Shown: positions 35,695 through 44,330, counted from the first letter of the stretch. The stretch: 64,000 bases of DNA from Nitrososphaera sp. (GCA_029263715.1 JAJUFP010000005.1:1-64000); one strand, 5' to 3'. Translations and numbers: made by a program. The notes: generated by a model not told the origin, from the sequence alone.

Positions 35695-36152
35695 TCCACG
35701 CTGTCAGGTGAGAGGTCCGACAACTGCAAAAACGATATGTCATACACGGACTTGAACTTTTTGAGAATTTCAAGATCGTATTTTTTGATTGTCCCGTCCT
35801 TTTCCTTCTTTTTTGGATTTGTGTTTTCCTTGTAAATTCCAAAACGCAGTATGGCCTTTTTCTCGTAGCCTGCTTTGAAGCGTTTGTAGTTTTCCGAGAT
35901 CTGCACCTTCTTTACAAAGCCAGAATTGTCCTTGGTATAGTTGGAGCCACCGTAGAGTATGAACCAGTAGGTATCACCCTCCTCGACGAACCGGAGTTTT
36001 ATCTGATCGTCAGGCCACCAGTCCACAGTCTTTTTCCACAACTTGTAGGCAGCCATCTTGTCTTGGAAAAGCGGGAAGACATTCATGAACACGTCGTGGT
36101 AGCGGTACCCAACTCCCACAAAATCCTTGATCCATGTGATCGGCTTGCTCAC
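35664..36152 (-). CDS. Conserved hypothetical protein
   Basis: This 162-residue soluble protein (SKPITWIKDFVGVGYRYHDVF...) is rich in aromatic residues and lysine. I start it at GTG 36152 because a TATA box (minus-strand CTTTTATACC, 36178-36187) places transcription start a few nt upstream; longer in-frame starts would precede the promoter. It overlaps the YkgJ gene. Function unknown. Confidence 0.55.
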   Translation of the reverse strand: MSKPITWIKDFVGVGYRYHDVFMNVFPLFQDKMAAYKLWKKTVDWWPDDQIKLRFVEEGDTYWFILYGGSNYTKDNSGFVKKVQISENYKRFKAGYEKKAILRFGIYKENTNPKKKEKDGTIKKYDLEILKKFKSVYDISFLQLSDLSPDSVEWQCIQENRQ

Positions 36153-36177
36153 TGACAGACAAGACTGGACCATAGCT

Positions 36178-36187
36178 GGTATAAAAG
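36178..36187 (-). promoter_or_regulatory. TATA box for the gene at 36152
   Basis: Minus-strand CTTTTATACC is about 30 nt upstream of GTG 36152. It excludes the longer ATG and GTG starts upstream. Confidence 0.45.
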
Positions 36188-36254
36188 TCAAGGTACAATG
36201 ACAACTAACAAGCGCACGCAATACTTATTACAGCCAGTGCCATCACATTATACG

Positions 36255-36536
36255 ATGGTGTCCTACCGCAACAGCGTCAAGATAGTGGGGGATGTGCTGC
36301 GCATTGCGGACGAGTCGGGATTAAGTGGCGTCAACGTCACCGCGCTTTTACGAAAGGCCAATCTTTCCTACGGCAGGTTGGCGGCAATTGCAGGCAACCT
36401 GATAAATGCAGGTCTGATAAACGAGCAGGAGCAGGAAGGTCAGAGAATATACGTGATCACCTCACGGGGCAAAGATTACCTTCAAAGGTACCAGCAGTTT
36501 GCCGAAGTAGCAAACTCGTTTGGTTTGAACCTCTAG
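36255..36536 (+). CDS. Winged-helix DNA-binding protein
   Basis: The 93-residue protein has a typical archaeal winged helix. Helices NSVKIVGDVLRIADES, NVTALLRKANLSYGRLAAIAGNLINAGL and a wing QEGQRIYVITSRG are followed by a C-terminal helix that could dimerise, as in Sso10a-like proteins. I prefer ATG 36255, where the domain starts and a TATA-like TACTTATTA precedes it; an ATG at 36198 is an alternative. It is probably a small transcription regulator. Confidence 0.7.
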   Translation: MVSYRNSVKIVGDVLRIADESGLSGVNVTALLRKANLSYGRLAAIAGNLINAGLINEQEQEGQRIYVITSRGKDYLQRYQQFAEVANSFGLNL

Positions 36537-36548
36537 AACGAACAGCGC

Positions 36549-36728
36549 TTAGTTTGGTTTTTCGACGGCCTCTATGTGGCATTCGTGTCCACGGTGTTCT
36601 TTGTCCAGCTGCTGGGCTTCTTCACCGGTGATCGGAAACCTTTCATTGAGAAGATGCTCTTCTCCTTGCTTTTCCAGAAGAACCTTCTTGCATGTGTCGC
36701 ATATCAGTTGTAGCGTTATTATGCCCAT
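36549..36728 (-). CDS. Small zinc-ribbon-like protein
   Basis: The 59-residue protein has a CDTC pair near its start and an HRGHECH cluster near its end, enough ligands for one zinc ion. The ATG at 36728 is supported by a minus-strand TATA-like ATATCTAAATATC about 28 nt upstream. No family is recognised. Confidence 0.55.
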   Translation of the reverse strand: MGIITLQLICDTCKKVLLEKQGEEHLLNERFPITGEEAQQLDKEHRGHECHIEAVEKPN

Positions 36729-36820
36729 CTTGATACACTGAATTACTGGATGATATTTAGATATTCTGAAAAGCAAACAGTAGGTTTTTAATGGATCGCT
36801 GGTTACTTGTGGCCTGAACG

Positions 36821-37816
36821 ATGCAGAAAAACCAGCAGCTTGACGAGACAGACAAGAAGCTGTTGAATGACATTCAGTGGGTTTTCCCTCTTGTTGACAG
36901 GCCGTTCCTTGAGATCGGAAGCAAGCATGGCATCTCCGAAGAGCAAGTCATGCGCAGGATAAAGTCCATGAAGGAGATGGGCCTGATAAGGCAGATAAGC
37001 GCCATCTTTGACACAAGGCGCCTTGGCTACAAGAGTGCGCTTATTGCATTTGCAATAAAACCAGACAAGTTGGACCAGGTAGCTGAAAAGATCAATGAGC
37101 ATCCCGGTGTGAGTCACAATTATGAGCGGAACCATGAATACAATATGTGGTTCACCCTTGCAGTCCCGCCGGATGCAGACATGAAGCAGGACCTTGACAG
37201 GATGGCCTCCCTTGACGGTGTCGTAAAATACAGGCTGCTTCCCACCCTGAAAATGTACAAGATAGGCGTCAGGCTGGACATGGTCAACGACGACCAGCAG
37301 AAACTAAAGCCCACCGATGAGGTCAAGGAGATGAACTCTGAAAAGCTGGACGTAACTGAGCGCGATAAGGAATTCATCAGGGAGCTGCAAAAAGATCTGG
37401 ACATCGTCCCCGAACCGTTCAAGGCAATGGCAGACAGCCTTGGTATTTCAACAAAGGAACTTTTCGACAAGGCCAAGGAATACGAGCAAAGCGGCCTGAT
37501 GCGCAGGTTTGCCGCAATACTGCGCCACCGCGATGCTGGTTTTGTCGCAAACGGCATGGTGGTCTGGAATGTGCCAGAAAACAAAGTCGACGAGGTAGGC
37601 TTCAAGCTTGCAGCGTTTCCGCAGGTGAGCCACTGCTACAGGAGGCCTGTGTACCCGGACTGGCAGTACAACGTGTTTAGCATGGTTCATGCACGAACGC
37701 TAGAGGCGGCAGAAAAGATCGCCGCAGAGATGTCAGAGTCAGTCGGCATCAAGGACTATAGGATACTTTTCAGTTCCCGGGAGTTCAAAAAAGAACGCGT
37801 CAAGTACTTTGTCTAG
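36821..37816 (+). CDS. ahbAB: Siroheme decarboxylase, fused AhbA-AhbB
   Basis: The enzyme removes two acetate carboxyls of siroheme to give didecarboxysiroheme in the alternative heme pathway. The 331 residues form two Lrp-like halves, each with an HTH-like segment and a ligand-binding domain. The first half ends with HNYERNHEYNMWFTL (99-113) and the second with SHCYRRPVYPDWQYNVFSMVH (270-290), the two signature loops of AhbA and AhbB. In most archaea these are two separate genes; here they are one polypeptide. HemQ-like, DUF1802 and aldo-keto reductase genes are convergent next to it. Confidence 0.85.
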   Translation: MQKNQQLDETDKKLLNDIQWVFPLVDRPFLEIGSKHGISEEQVMRRIKSMKEMGLIRQISAIFDTRRLGYKSALIAFAIKPDKLDQVAEKINEHPGVSHNYERNHEYNMWFTLAVPPDADMKQDLDRMASLDGVVKYRLLPTLKMYKIGVRLDMVNDDQQKLKPTDEVKEMNSEKLDVTERDKEFIRELQKDLDIVPEPFKAMADSLGISTKELFDKAKEYEQSGLMRRFAAILRHRDAGFVANGMVVWNVPENKVDEVGFKLAAFPQVSHCYRRPVYPDWQYNVFSMVHARTLEAAEKIAAEMSESVGIKDYRILFSSREFKKERVKYFV

Positions 37817-38799
37817 CTTGTAGCGATGGGCTGGACGAAAAAGTTCTTTTCGTACATTTCTTCTACTTGCTTTGCTTCTGCCCTGTTTAGATAATTGCCG
37901 TCTGAGATTGCTGCAAACATCTCGATCTCCTCAATGCTTACCATGGTTGGCAAGACTACAGAGATCTCTGGCTGTGAGAGGATGAACTTGATGGCCAGCT
38001 CGGTAATGTTCCATCCTTTGCTGTTTGCAACTGGCTTCATGTTTTCAATCTTTTGCATGGCTTCGAGTATAAACTCGCGCTTTCTAAAGCTGCGGTGGTC
38101 GTTCCTGTCAAAGTTTGTTTCGGCATTAACCTTGCCGGTGAGCAGGCCGGAAGCATCTGGAACTCGGACCATTATGCCCACGTTCTTTTGCGCGGCGGCC
38201 TTGATAAAGTCGCGACCGGGGTCCTGCTCAAGGAGGTTGTATACCGTCTGCAGGCACGTGATGTTTCGGCTGTTTATCGCCAGCAGACCTTCGTCCTTCC
38301 AGCCTATGGCCGGCCCAAGGGCCGCGCCGTGGCTTTTGATGACGCCCTTGCTGACAAGGCTGTCAAGTTCTTCAAAAAGCCTGTCATTTTTGATGGCATC
38401 CATCTTTGGATTGTGGAGGCTGTAAACATCAACGAAGTCGGTTTCCAGCCTTTCCAGGCTTTGCTTAAGCGCAAACTGCAGAAAATCGGGATTGTGTTTT
38501 TGTGGGAGCTCCCTGTGCCCCACCTGCTGGGCATCATATATGTCATAACCCCATTTTGTGGAATACACCACCTCGTTTCGCATGTCCTTAAATGCACGGG
38601 CCAGAAGTTTCTCGCTCCTGCCCTTGCCGTACATGTCTGCCGTTTCGTAGAAATTTATTCCAAGGTCGTACGCGCGTTTTAGCATCCTGATGGCTTCATC
38701 GTCCTCGATCTTGCCCCACCAGTCAAGGCCGATGGTCCAAGCGCCAAACCCGATCTCGCTGACCTTGATGCCGCTCTTGCCAAGGGTTCGATATTTCAT
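37813..38799 (-). CDS. Aldo/keto reductase
   Basis: This 328-residue TIM-barrel NADPH reductase shows the catalytic tetrad: D (NFYETADMYG), Y in the same segment, K (STKWG) and H (YSLHNPK). The C-terminal ILSQPEISVVLPTM is typical of the YajO/Tas-like class. The substrate is unknown. It is third in the hemQ-DUF1802-AKR operon (ATGA overlap with DUF1802), so a link with heme metabolism is possible. Its stop overlaps that of ahbAB by 4 nt. Confidence 0.88.
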   Translation of the reverse strand: MKYRTLGKSGIKVSEIGFGAWTIGLDWWGKIEDDEAIRMLKRAYDLGINFYETADMYGKGRSEKLLARAFKDMRNEVVYSTKWGYDIYDAQQVGHRELPQKHNPDFLQFALKQSLERLETDFVDVYSLHNPKMDAIKNDRLFEELDSLVSKGVIKSHGAALGPAIGWKDEGLLAINSRNITCLQTVYNLLEQDPGRDFIKAAAQKNVGIMVRVPDASGLLTGKVNAETNFDRNDHRSFRKREFILEAMQKIENMKPVANSKGWNITELAIKFILSQPEISVVLPTMVSIEEIEMFAAISDGNYLNRAEAKQVEEMYEKNFFVQPIATS

Positions 38800-39344
38800 G
38801 ACAAGACCTCCATCACTTCTGATGAAATCCTGCTAAAAGCTGCATCGTCTATGGCTGGCCTGCCTCCCGCCGCCTGGATGTCCAAGGGAATCCATGACTT
38901 GCATCCAGCCCATTCCGGCATCACATCAACCTGTACAGGGTTATCCAGTTTGTAAACTCGTAACAGTATGGCACTCATTGGTTTACTGGGGTTATAATTC
39001 AGCCGCGCATTAACATAGCTTTCGTTCCAGACATGGTATTTTTCCAGCTTTTTGAGCACGGATCTGTCGTTTATCTCCCGGACATGAACCACCTCTGCGT
39101 AGGAAGTCAGGGTATTCTGCGTTGCAGCCGGCTGGTTTTTCAGCACATCATCAAGTTTATCCTGGTAATCTGGCTGCAGGTGATCTTTTGATTGATGCTC
39201 AAAAGTAGGGAATAGTGCAAACCTGTCGTGCTTTACTTCAAAGCCCTGCCGGTACTCTAGGATGCCGCCTTTTCTCAGCAGGACAACCTGACGCCCATCC
39301 TCAAGGGCTTTGCAGACAACAGCCCATTCCTTAAGCGCCTGCAT
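38796..39344 (-). CDS. DUF1802 protein
   Basis: The 182-residue protein has the DUF1802 opening (LKEWAVVCKALEDGRQVVLLRKGGILE) and the conserved FALFPTFEHQ segment. The biochemical role is unknown. It sits between hemQ-like (4-nt gap) and the aldo/keto reductase gene (4-nt overlap), so all three are one operon. Confidence 0.78.
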   Translation of the reverse strand: MQALKEWAVVCKALEDGRQVVLLRKGGILEYRQGFEVKHDRFALFPTFEHQSKDHLQPDYQDKLDDVLKNQPAATQNTLTSYAEVVHVREINDRSVLKKLEKYHVWNESYVNARLNYNPSKPMSAILLRVYKLDNPVQVDVMPEWAGCKSWIPLDIQAAGGRPAIDDAAFSRISSEVMEVLS

Positions 39345-39348
39345 GATC

Positions 39349-40050
39349 CTAACCCAGACTCTTGATTATTTCGTCGATGGGCTTATTAACGCAAACGATC
39401 ATGGGGGTGTCCCTTACAACGTACTTGCTTACCTGGGTCTCCCGAAGCGCCATTATCAGTTCCTGGAAAACCATAAGGTCCGTCGATTCAAAGGCCAGCA
39501 TAAAGTCTTGGTCGTCTAGCCCAAACGAGGCAGTGGTGTTCAGCCTTACCTGTGGGAATCGTCTGCCAACCACGATGTGCTCTTCCATCATCTTCTTTCG
39601 CTCTTCAAACGGCAGCAGGTACCAGTCCCGCGACTTGACAAATGGATATACTATGACGTACTTGAGCGGCTGCTCGTCGGTCATAAAGCCGGGAGTAATC
39701 TTGCTTGAGTAGACGGACGGCCTTGCTGCTGACAGGAAAACATAGGACGGCGTCACGTATTTGCCAAAAACGGTGCTGTAGATCTTGGACGTCAGGATCT
39801 GGGTCTTTTCTACCGAGTCGGAGATCATCCAGATCATTAGATCCGCATCCTCCCGCAGACCTACGGTAGAATAGGTGCGCACCTTCATCTTGGTGTTGGC
39901 AACTTCAATCAGGCTGGCAAATTCTTTGGCCGCTTCCTCCTTTCCGATCTCGTTGAGCCATCGCCACTTTGGATCGACTTTGAAGAAAGAGAAATTGAGA
40001 AATGTCGGTGATGGTTTTTGCTGGTTGCTGTCGTTGGTAGCTTCCGACAT
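39349..40050 (-). CDS. Heme-binding HemQ/chlorite-dismutase family protein
   Basis: The 233-residue protein has the family core: FFKVDPKWRWL at the start, the heme-ligand histidine H158 (MMEEHIVVGRRFP), and ASFGLDDQDFMLAFE. HemQ enzymes decarboxylate coproheme to heme b; archaeal members are proposed to do likewise or to act as heme carriers. Convergence with ahbAB fits a heme-synthesis locus. A TATA box at 40076-40084 on the minus strand makes its transcript nearly leaderless, and that box lies inside the left island repeat. Confidence 0.82.
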   Translation of the reverse strand: MSEATNDSNQQKPSPTFLNFSFFKVDPKWRWLNEIGKEEAAKEFASLIEVANTKMKVRTYSTVGLREDADLMIWMISDSVEKTQILTSKIYSTVFGKYVTPSYVFLSAARPSVYSSKITPGFMTDEQPLKYVIVYPFVKSRDWYLLPFEERKKMMEEHIVVGRRFPQVRLNTTASFGLDDQDFMLAFESTDLMVFQELIMALRETQVSKYVVRDTPMIVCVNKPIDEIIKSLG

Positions 40051-40075
40051 CTAGCAGGGTGAGAATACAATACCC

Positions 40076-40084
40076 TATTTAAAA
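40076..40084 (-). promoter_or_regulatory. TATA box for hemQ operon
   Basis: Minus-strand TTTTAAATA is about 30 nt upstream of the hemQ ATG. It overlaps the start of the direct repeat at 40079-40098. Confidence 0.5.
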
Positions 40085-40098
40085 TTAGGTGGCGGCGC
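40079..40098 (+). repeat. Left direct repeat of the HET-C island
   Basis: Eighteen of 20 nt match 44497-44516 in the same orientation, including a perfect 12-mer AGGTGGCGGCGC. The copies bracket the whole 4.4-kb island. Confidence 0.7.
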
Positions 40099-40343
40099 GG
40101 CAGCTAATCCACTAACACAACGATATAATTATTATAAGATCATTGCGCCGCAGGAGCGGCATTTACCCTTTACACTGGATCATTGTATGTTCCGCATCAG
40201 AACATCGTTCTTCGAACTGCAATGTTGACCAGAATGAGGATTCCTTGCCAGTAAAGAAGGTGGATTTCGATCCTTGACAGGGACGGCAAAGCGCCTCAAT
40301 GACATAGCATCGTCTATGAGGTCAATAATACCAAGTGGAAATA

Positions 40344-40354
40344 GGTTTAAGAAT
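40344..40354 (+). promoter_or_regulatory. TATA box for the peptidoglycan-binding protein gene
   Basis: GGTTTAAGAAT is centred about 28 nt before GTG 40377. It rules out an in-frame ATG at 40335. The 245 nt between the left repeat and this box hold no gene, only a short inverted repeat (ATGTTC-N7-GAACAT, 40187-40205). Confidence 0.5.
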
Positions 40355-40376
40355 ATCATACCCGTCGTACCATAAA

Positions 40377-41081
40377 GTGGCGTCCGACAGTTTTGATCCC
40401 CTTCCTGCGGAGCGGCTTTGCAACAGTAGTCCACCGTTCAACCCCATCAAGGGAGAAGGCCCACTTGGGAATCAGTCGGCAGGAAAGATGTTTTTTCATG
40501 GCAAGGACAAGAAGGAGCTCGTGACTCGGGTCCAGACTGCGCTGCAGGAGCTCGGAGAGGATCTAGGGCCAGCGGGAATAGATGGAATACTTGGGGATGC
40601 CACCGAGAAAGCCATTAAGAGATTTCAAGAAAAAAATAAGGACTTTGAAGGAAACCCTCTGGCAGTTGACGGGCTTGTGGGACCAGAGACCGCGGACGCA
40701 CTGAACAGGGCAATGGTAGGCCGGCATTTTGACATTTATCAGACGCCAAAGGAAATAACAAATGGCGAGCTGATTGTTACCGCCACCCTCGAGGCCGCCA
40801 AAAAAGGGATTAGGCTTGACACGTCGGGGATACAATCCATTAAATTCCTTCTGGTGGATTTCAACATGTTCAAGGTCGCCTTGTTTGATGCTGATGGCGA
40901 GAGATTTTCACAATTTGAAGAAGCAAAGTACGAAGTTGTCGATGAAGATGACAAAGTGCTCGCTGAGGGTAACACAAAACCTCAGGAGGATATCATAGTC
41001 CTCACGACAGCGAGACCTACAAAAGCCCGACTCACTGTGGGTAGCGTCATTTACGAATTCCCGTTGAACCAGGCGACCTGA
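40377..41081 (+). CDS. Peptidoglycan-binding-domain protein
   Basis: The 234-residue protein contains a PG_binding_1 repeat at about residues 45-110. The marks are LVTRVQTALQELG, GIDGILGDATEKAIKRFQ and AVDGLVGPETADALN. A C-terminal beta-sandwich (about 130-234, FKVALFDADGERF ... IYEFPLN) follows. PG_binding_1 domains bind bacterial cell wall, which archaea do not make. There is no signal peptide or catalytic domain, so it would need another export route or partner. It converges with the HET-C gene (12-nt gap) inside the repeat-bracketed island. A role in recognising bacteria is inference. Confidence 0.8.
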   Translation: MASDSFDPLPAERLCNSSPPFNPIKGEGPLGNQSAGKMFFHGKDKKELVTRVQTALQELGEDLGPAGIDGILGDATEKAIKRFQEKNKDFEGNPLAVDGLVGPETADALNRAMVGRHFDIYQTPKEITNGELIVTATLEAAKKGIRLDTSGIQSIKFLLVDFNMFKVALFDADGERFSQFEEAKYEVVDEDDKVLAEGNTKPQEDIIVLTTARPTKARLTVGSVIYEFPLNQAT

Positions 41082-41093
41082 TAGCTCCAGCTA

Positions 41094-43298
41094 TTACTGC
41101 CTTCTAGTTCTTGTCTTGTTGCGTTCCGCAGCTTCTGACATGACCTTGGTTTCTTTGCTTGAAGATGCCAGATACTTCTTTACAACACTCTGCCACCACA
41201 CCGTGTCAAGCGGATGAGATATGTAGAGATCAACTGCATTAAGCAGTTTCTTAAGACTGTCAGCCCCTCCGCCGGACTGGAGAAAGGCAATCTGAACACC
41301 ATGTTTCTTTGAAATATTTTCCATGTTTGTCTTCGCAGCATCAGCCCTCTCCTTTGCCTCCTTGTCCAAAGACTCCACAGAATTTGATGAAGGCCCACTC
41401 ACCTGCCCGGATATCACTTTCGTGCTGAATCCCGCGCTTTTCCACGCATCGTGCATGAGCCCCGTAAGATGCCGGTCTGCCTCTATAGCAAGCTCCCGGT
41501 GGAGCTCGAAGAATATCGACTCGTGTGAGGGAGGATGGTCCTTGCAAACCTCAGAATGAGAGGGAGGTAGTTCCTTAGGGTCCTTAACCCCGGGTACGAC
41601 GTTTGGGTCGTTCTTTCTTGGAGACTTGGGGTCGTTCGGATCTGTTTTAGAAAGGTCGCCTTTTGTTGTTCTAGTCTGCAAAGACGTACTGGGAACCAGT
41701 AAATCTGCTTCTTCTACCATTCTTTTTATCAGTTCTTGTGTGTTCTCAGCAAGCTTGTCAAGCGCCGCTTCTTTGTCACTTGCAATCTTGCTTAAATCAA
41801 GTCCCAGCATGGAGACAATCAGCCTGATAATCAATTTTCTTATCTGAAATTTTAGAAAATCTCTGAATTTCTTTAGAAATGTATCAATTATATCAAGAGC
41901 TTGGGTAAGCGCAGCTCGCAATATCCCCTTAATTATGTCCAGCTTTAGCAGGTCCTTTATTGCATCCCGGAACTTGATGAGAACTTTGATAACTTTAAAA
42001 ATTTGCAAGTATTGATCAAATGCCTCTTTTGATTTGGCCTGTTTTACCCTTGGAATGTCAACAGGTACTTTGACATCCAAAAGCGAGTCTGGAATCACCT
42101 TTTTCACAAGATCGCTTTCAATTAGATCTCTGATCTTCTTTGTCTCGATGGTCAAGATTGGAAAAGTAATCTCGGCATCATCCATACCCTGCAGAATAGT
42201 CTTGATGGCAAGACTAGACCGGCGAAGCTTGCTCTTTGCTATTATCTTGTCAACGGTAGACTCTTCGTTATTTTCAATGATTGTCAGCCATTCATCAATA
42301 CTCTTGTTTATTGCTTCAAACAGCGGACCGATGATCGGTATCAGGACATGGATTATGCTAATCTTGGTGTCGAGGCTGCCAAAAGTACCGGTTGTTATGG
42401 CCTGCCTATCAAGCGAACCGATCAGCAAAGTGGCAGAGCCGCCGCCTGAAGGACCAGACGGAGGAAGTCCGGAGATTTCGAACAGCGTGTCTACCGGAAA
42501 CTTGGAATTTATAGTGTTTGGTGATGACGGCTTGCCCCGCAGAGAAGAGTTGGCTGCCAAACCAAACTTGTTAGGGTTCATCATGATAAGATTGAGGACA
42601 ACCTCGATATAGTTTGAATGAGCAAAATAATCTTCGATCCCATGCAGTCCTCTCCCAAAAAGCATCCTTCTCTCAGAGTCGCTTCCTGCAGAAAGCGAAT
42701 CCTTGAAGCTTTTTTTCACCCATTCTGTTGTATTGAAAATATGTAAACCGAGCCTGTTAGGTCCTAGCTGATACAGCTTTGCCTCTTCTAATTGAAGTTT
42801 GTCTGTAATCCCGCTACCACTTAGCTGGCTTTTCCTCTCGCTATCGGGTGCAACATCCCCTGTGACAAACTCGTCGCCCGTCCGGACAAGCACGTCGCCC
42901 TTCAAAGTATAGCCACCGGGGTTGTCCATGTGCTCCTCAGGCTTGTATGCACCCAAATTCTTGGTAGTAACGAGATTCTGCCCCACTTGATCTCCCAATT
43001 CCAAAATAGCAAAAGCTTTCAGCAACGCGGTAAGGAGGGTGGTAGCGTTTTTTCCGCCAAGTGGACTCCCCGAAACACCTGCTTCTTTCTTAAAGTCCTT
43101 TACGGTATTGTAGACAATTGGTACAAACAGCTGGGAAAAATCCCTCATCCAGTTTCCCGCATAGGTCTCATAGGCAAGCCTCTGATCCTGACTAAGGTCG
43201 CTACTAAGCTTGTCAAAGTTCGCGCTTTGCAGGAGTTTTATTTCGTTTACTCCCCATGCAGTCATTTCTATATTTCTGTGGACACCGGCCTCTCCCAT
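41094..43298 (-). CDS. HET-C domain protein
   Basis: This 734-residue protein matches the HET-C family (named from fungal heterokaryon incompatibility): GNWMRDFSQ at 48-56, PEEHMDNP at 120-127 and HGIEDYFAHSN at 219-229. Histidines and acidic residues in these blocks resemble zinc ligands of phospholipase-C-like folds. Residues 300-530 are long amphipathic helices with hydrophobic runs (FLKFQIRKLIIRLIVSMLG) that could insert in membranes. Residues 550-600 are a charged proline-rich linker, and a helical end follows. There is no signal peptide. Codon use and composition look more A+T-rich than in flanking core genes. A toxin or effector role is inferred from family and context. Confidence 0.78.
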   Translation of the reverse strand: MGEAGVHRNIEMTAWGVNEIKLLQSANFDKLSSDLSQDQRLAYETYAGNWMRDFSQLFVPIVYNTVKDFKKEAGVSGSPLGGKNATTLLTALLKAFAILELGDQVGQNLVTTKNLGAYKPEEHMDNPGGYTLKGDVLVRTGDEFVTGDVAPDSERKSQLSGSGITDKLQLEEAKLYQLGPNRLGLHIFNTTEWVKKSFKDSLSAGSDSERRMLFGRGLHGIEDYFAHSNYIEVVLNLIMMNPNKFGLAANSSLRGKPSSPNTINSKFPVDTLFEISGLPPSGPSGGGSATLLIGSLDRQAITTGTFGSLDTKISIIHVLIPIIGPLFEAINKSIDEWLTIIENNEESTVDKIIAKSKLRRSSLAIKTILQGMDDAEITFPILTIETKKIRDLIESDLVKKVIPDSLLDVKVPVDIPRVKQAKSKEAFDQYLQIFKVIKVLIKFRDAIKDLLKLDIIKGILRAALTQALDIIDTFLKKFRDFLKFQIRKLIIRLIVSMLGLDLSKIASDKEAALDKLAENTQELIKRMVEEADLLVPSTSLQTRTTKGDLSKTDPNDPKSPRKNDPNVVPGVKDPKELPPSHSEVCKDHPPSHESIFFELHRELAIEADRHLTGLMHDAWKSAGFSTKVISGQVSGPSSNSVESLDKEAKERADAAKTNMENISKKHGVQIAFLQSGGGADSLKKLLNAVDLYISHPLDTVWWQSVVKKYLASSSKETKVMSEAAERNKTRTRRQ

Positions 43299-43432
43299 TG
43301 GATGTGTGCGTATACTATCGTACCTGCATTTAAGCGCGCATCCTCAATTGATCTGGAGCCTCCCCTCTACAGGGATACCTACAACCTGAAATGCATCTTA
43401 TCTACTTGTAATGATTCGCACCCGACGTTGGA

Positions 43433-43690
43433 TTATGCGATAGATAGTTCTAGCTCGCCCTGCTGCTTTGCAATTTTCGTAGTCCCATCGCTGTTGGTCT
43501 TTTTTGTCAACTTCTGGCCCGAAGCAAGCGTTACCCTGATTTCGATATCTGCAATGGGCTCGAAGTCCTTATCGAGGAGGAGCAACGGTAGGTTGCCGGG
43601 TGAAATTGGCTCCAGCAAGTTCTCAAATACTGATGGTCGCGTTTGCCCCTTCTCAGTAGCACCGGGCTTTTGGCGAGTTACGGTGGACAC
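43433..43690 (-). CDS. Small beta-sandwich protein of the HET-C island
   Basis: The 85-residue protein has a disordered start (STVTRQKPGATEKGQTRPS). A Cna-B/carboxypeptidase-regulatory-like domain follows: LPLLLLDKDFEPIADIEIRV, TLASGQKL, and a DGTTKIAKQQGELELSI end. Such modules accompany secreted effectors in bacteria. I start it at GTG 43690 because a minus-strand AAGTATATG box near 43725 would place transcription start just upstream; a TTG at 43711 is the alternative. It precedes the HET-C gene by 134 nt on the same strand. Its end resembles the C-terminal domain of the peptidoglycan-binding protein in style. Confidence 0.6.
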   Translation of the reverse strand: MSTVTRQKPGATEKGQTRPSVFENLLEPISPGNLPLLLLDKDFEPIADIEIRVTLASGQKLTKKTNSDGTTKIAKQQGELELSIA

Positions 43691-43771
43691 TTTAGAAATT
43701 GCTTCCAGCAAGTTACATATACTTTGCCACCAACGAAGCTGTCATGTTAAGCACCACTTGTAGCCGGTAGA

Positions 43772-44330
43772 TTACAATCTAAATTCGATGCCATTTTTCG
43801 TGGCATTGTTATACATGAATACGAAGAGCCTTGTCCAGTTATGTACGTGTGATTGCATTCGCGTTTTATGCAGGGATAATAATTATCGAAATTCTCTGTC
43901 CTGTCCCTAAATTACTGCAGAGCTCCTTCTACAATGCTCTTATCATAGGGTGTATGCAATCGATGCTCCAATCCCAGACTGTAACATGCTTCAGGATATC
44001 ATGTACCACGTCTGAATACACCGTACGTTTACCATAAAGCTGGATTAACCACCTGAGAAACGCTTTAGCTATCAGCATATTCCTGTGCCTTGAAATGTAC
44101 ACGCCCAATACGACTCTGCTGATTCCACAGCTATCCATAACCATACCTTGCTGCAGCCTATATGTACCTGGGTTTCGTCTACGAATACCTCCCTGACTGC
44201 ATGTCTACATGGAATCTATCTGCCAGACCAGAATATTTTTGAACATATTTCCATATCGATGCGTGACTCCTCTTTACTACAGATTCCAAACATATGGCTG
44301 TCAACCTAAAACCCAACCTAAAATACAGGT
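43772..44330 (-). pseudogene. Decayed IS6-type transposase
   Basis: Minus-strand translation in shifting frames gives the pieces of one IS6-family DDE transposase in order. An HTH part is seen (SVVKRSHASIWKYVQKYSG), then the first catalytic Asp (FVDETQVHIG ... VWLWIAV). The LGVYISRHRNMLIAKAFLRW segment with VYSD (second Asp) follows, then IVEGALQ-stop-FRDRTENFDNYYPC (third acidic residue), and finally NWTRLFVFMYNN. At least three frameshifts and one in-frame stop separate them, so it is inactive. No inverted-repeat ends were identified. It lies inside the island, between its small beta-sandwich gene and the right repeat. Confidence 0.82.

Noticed and set aside
43831-44037. Plus-strand 68-residue frame
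   Set aside because: It lies opposite the decayed IS6 transposase, whose pieces explain the sequence better.
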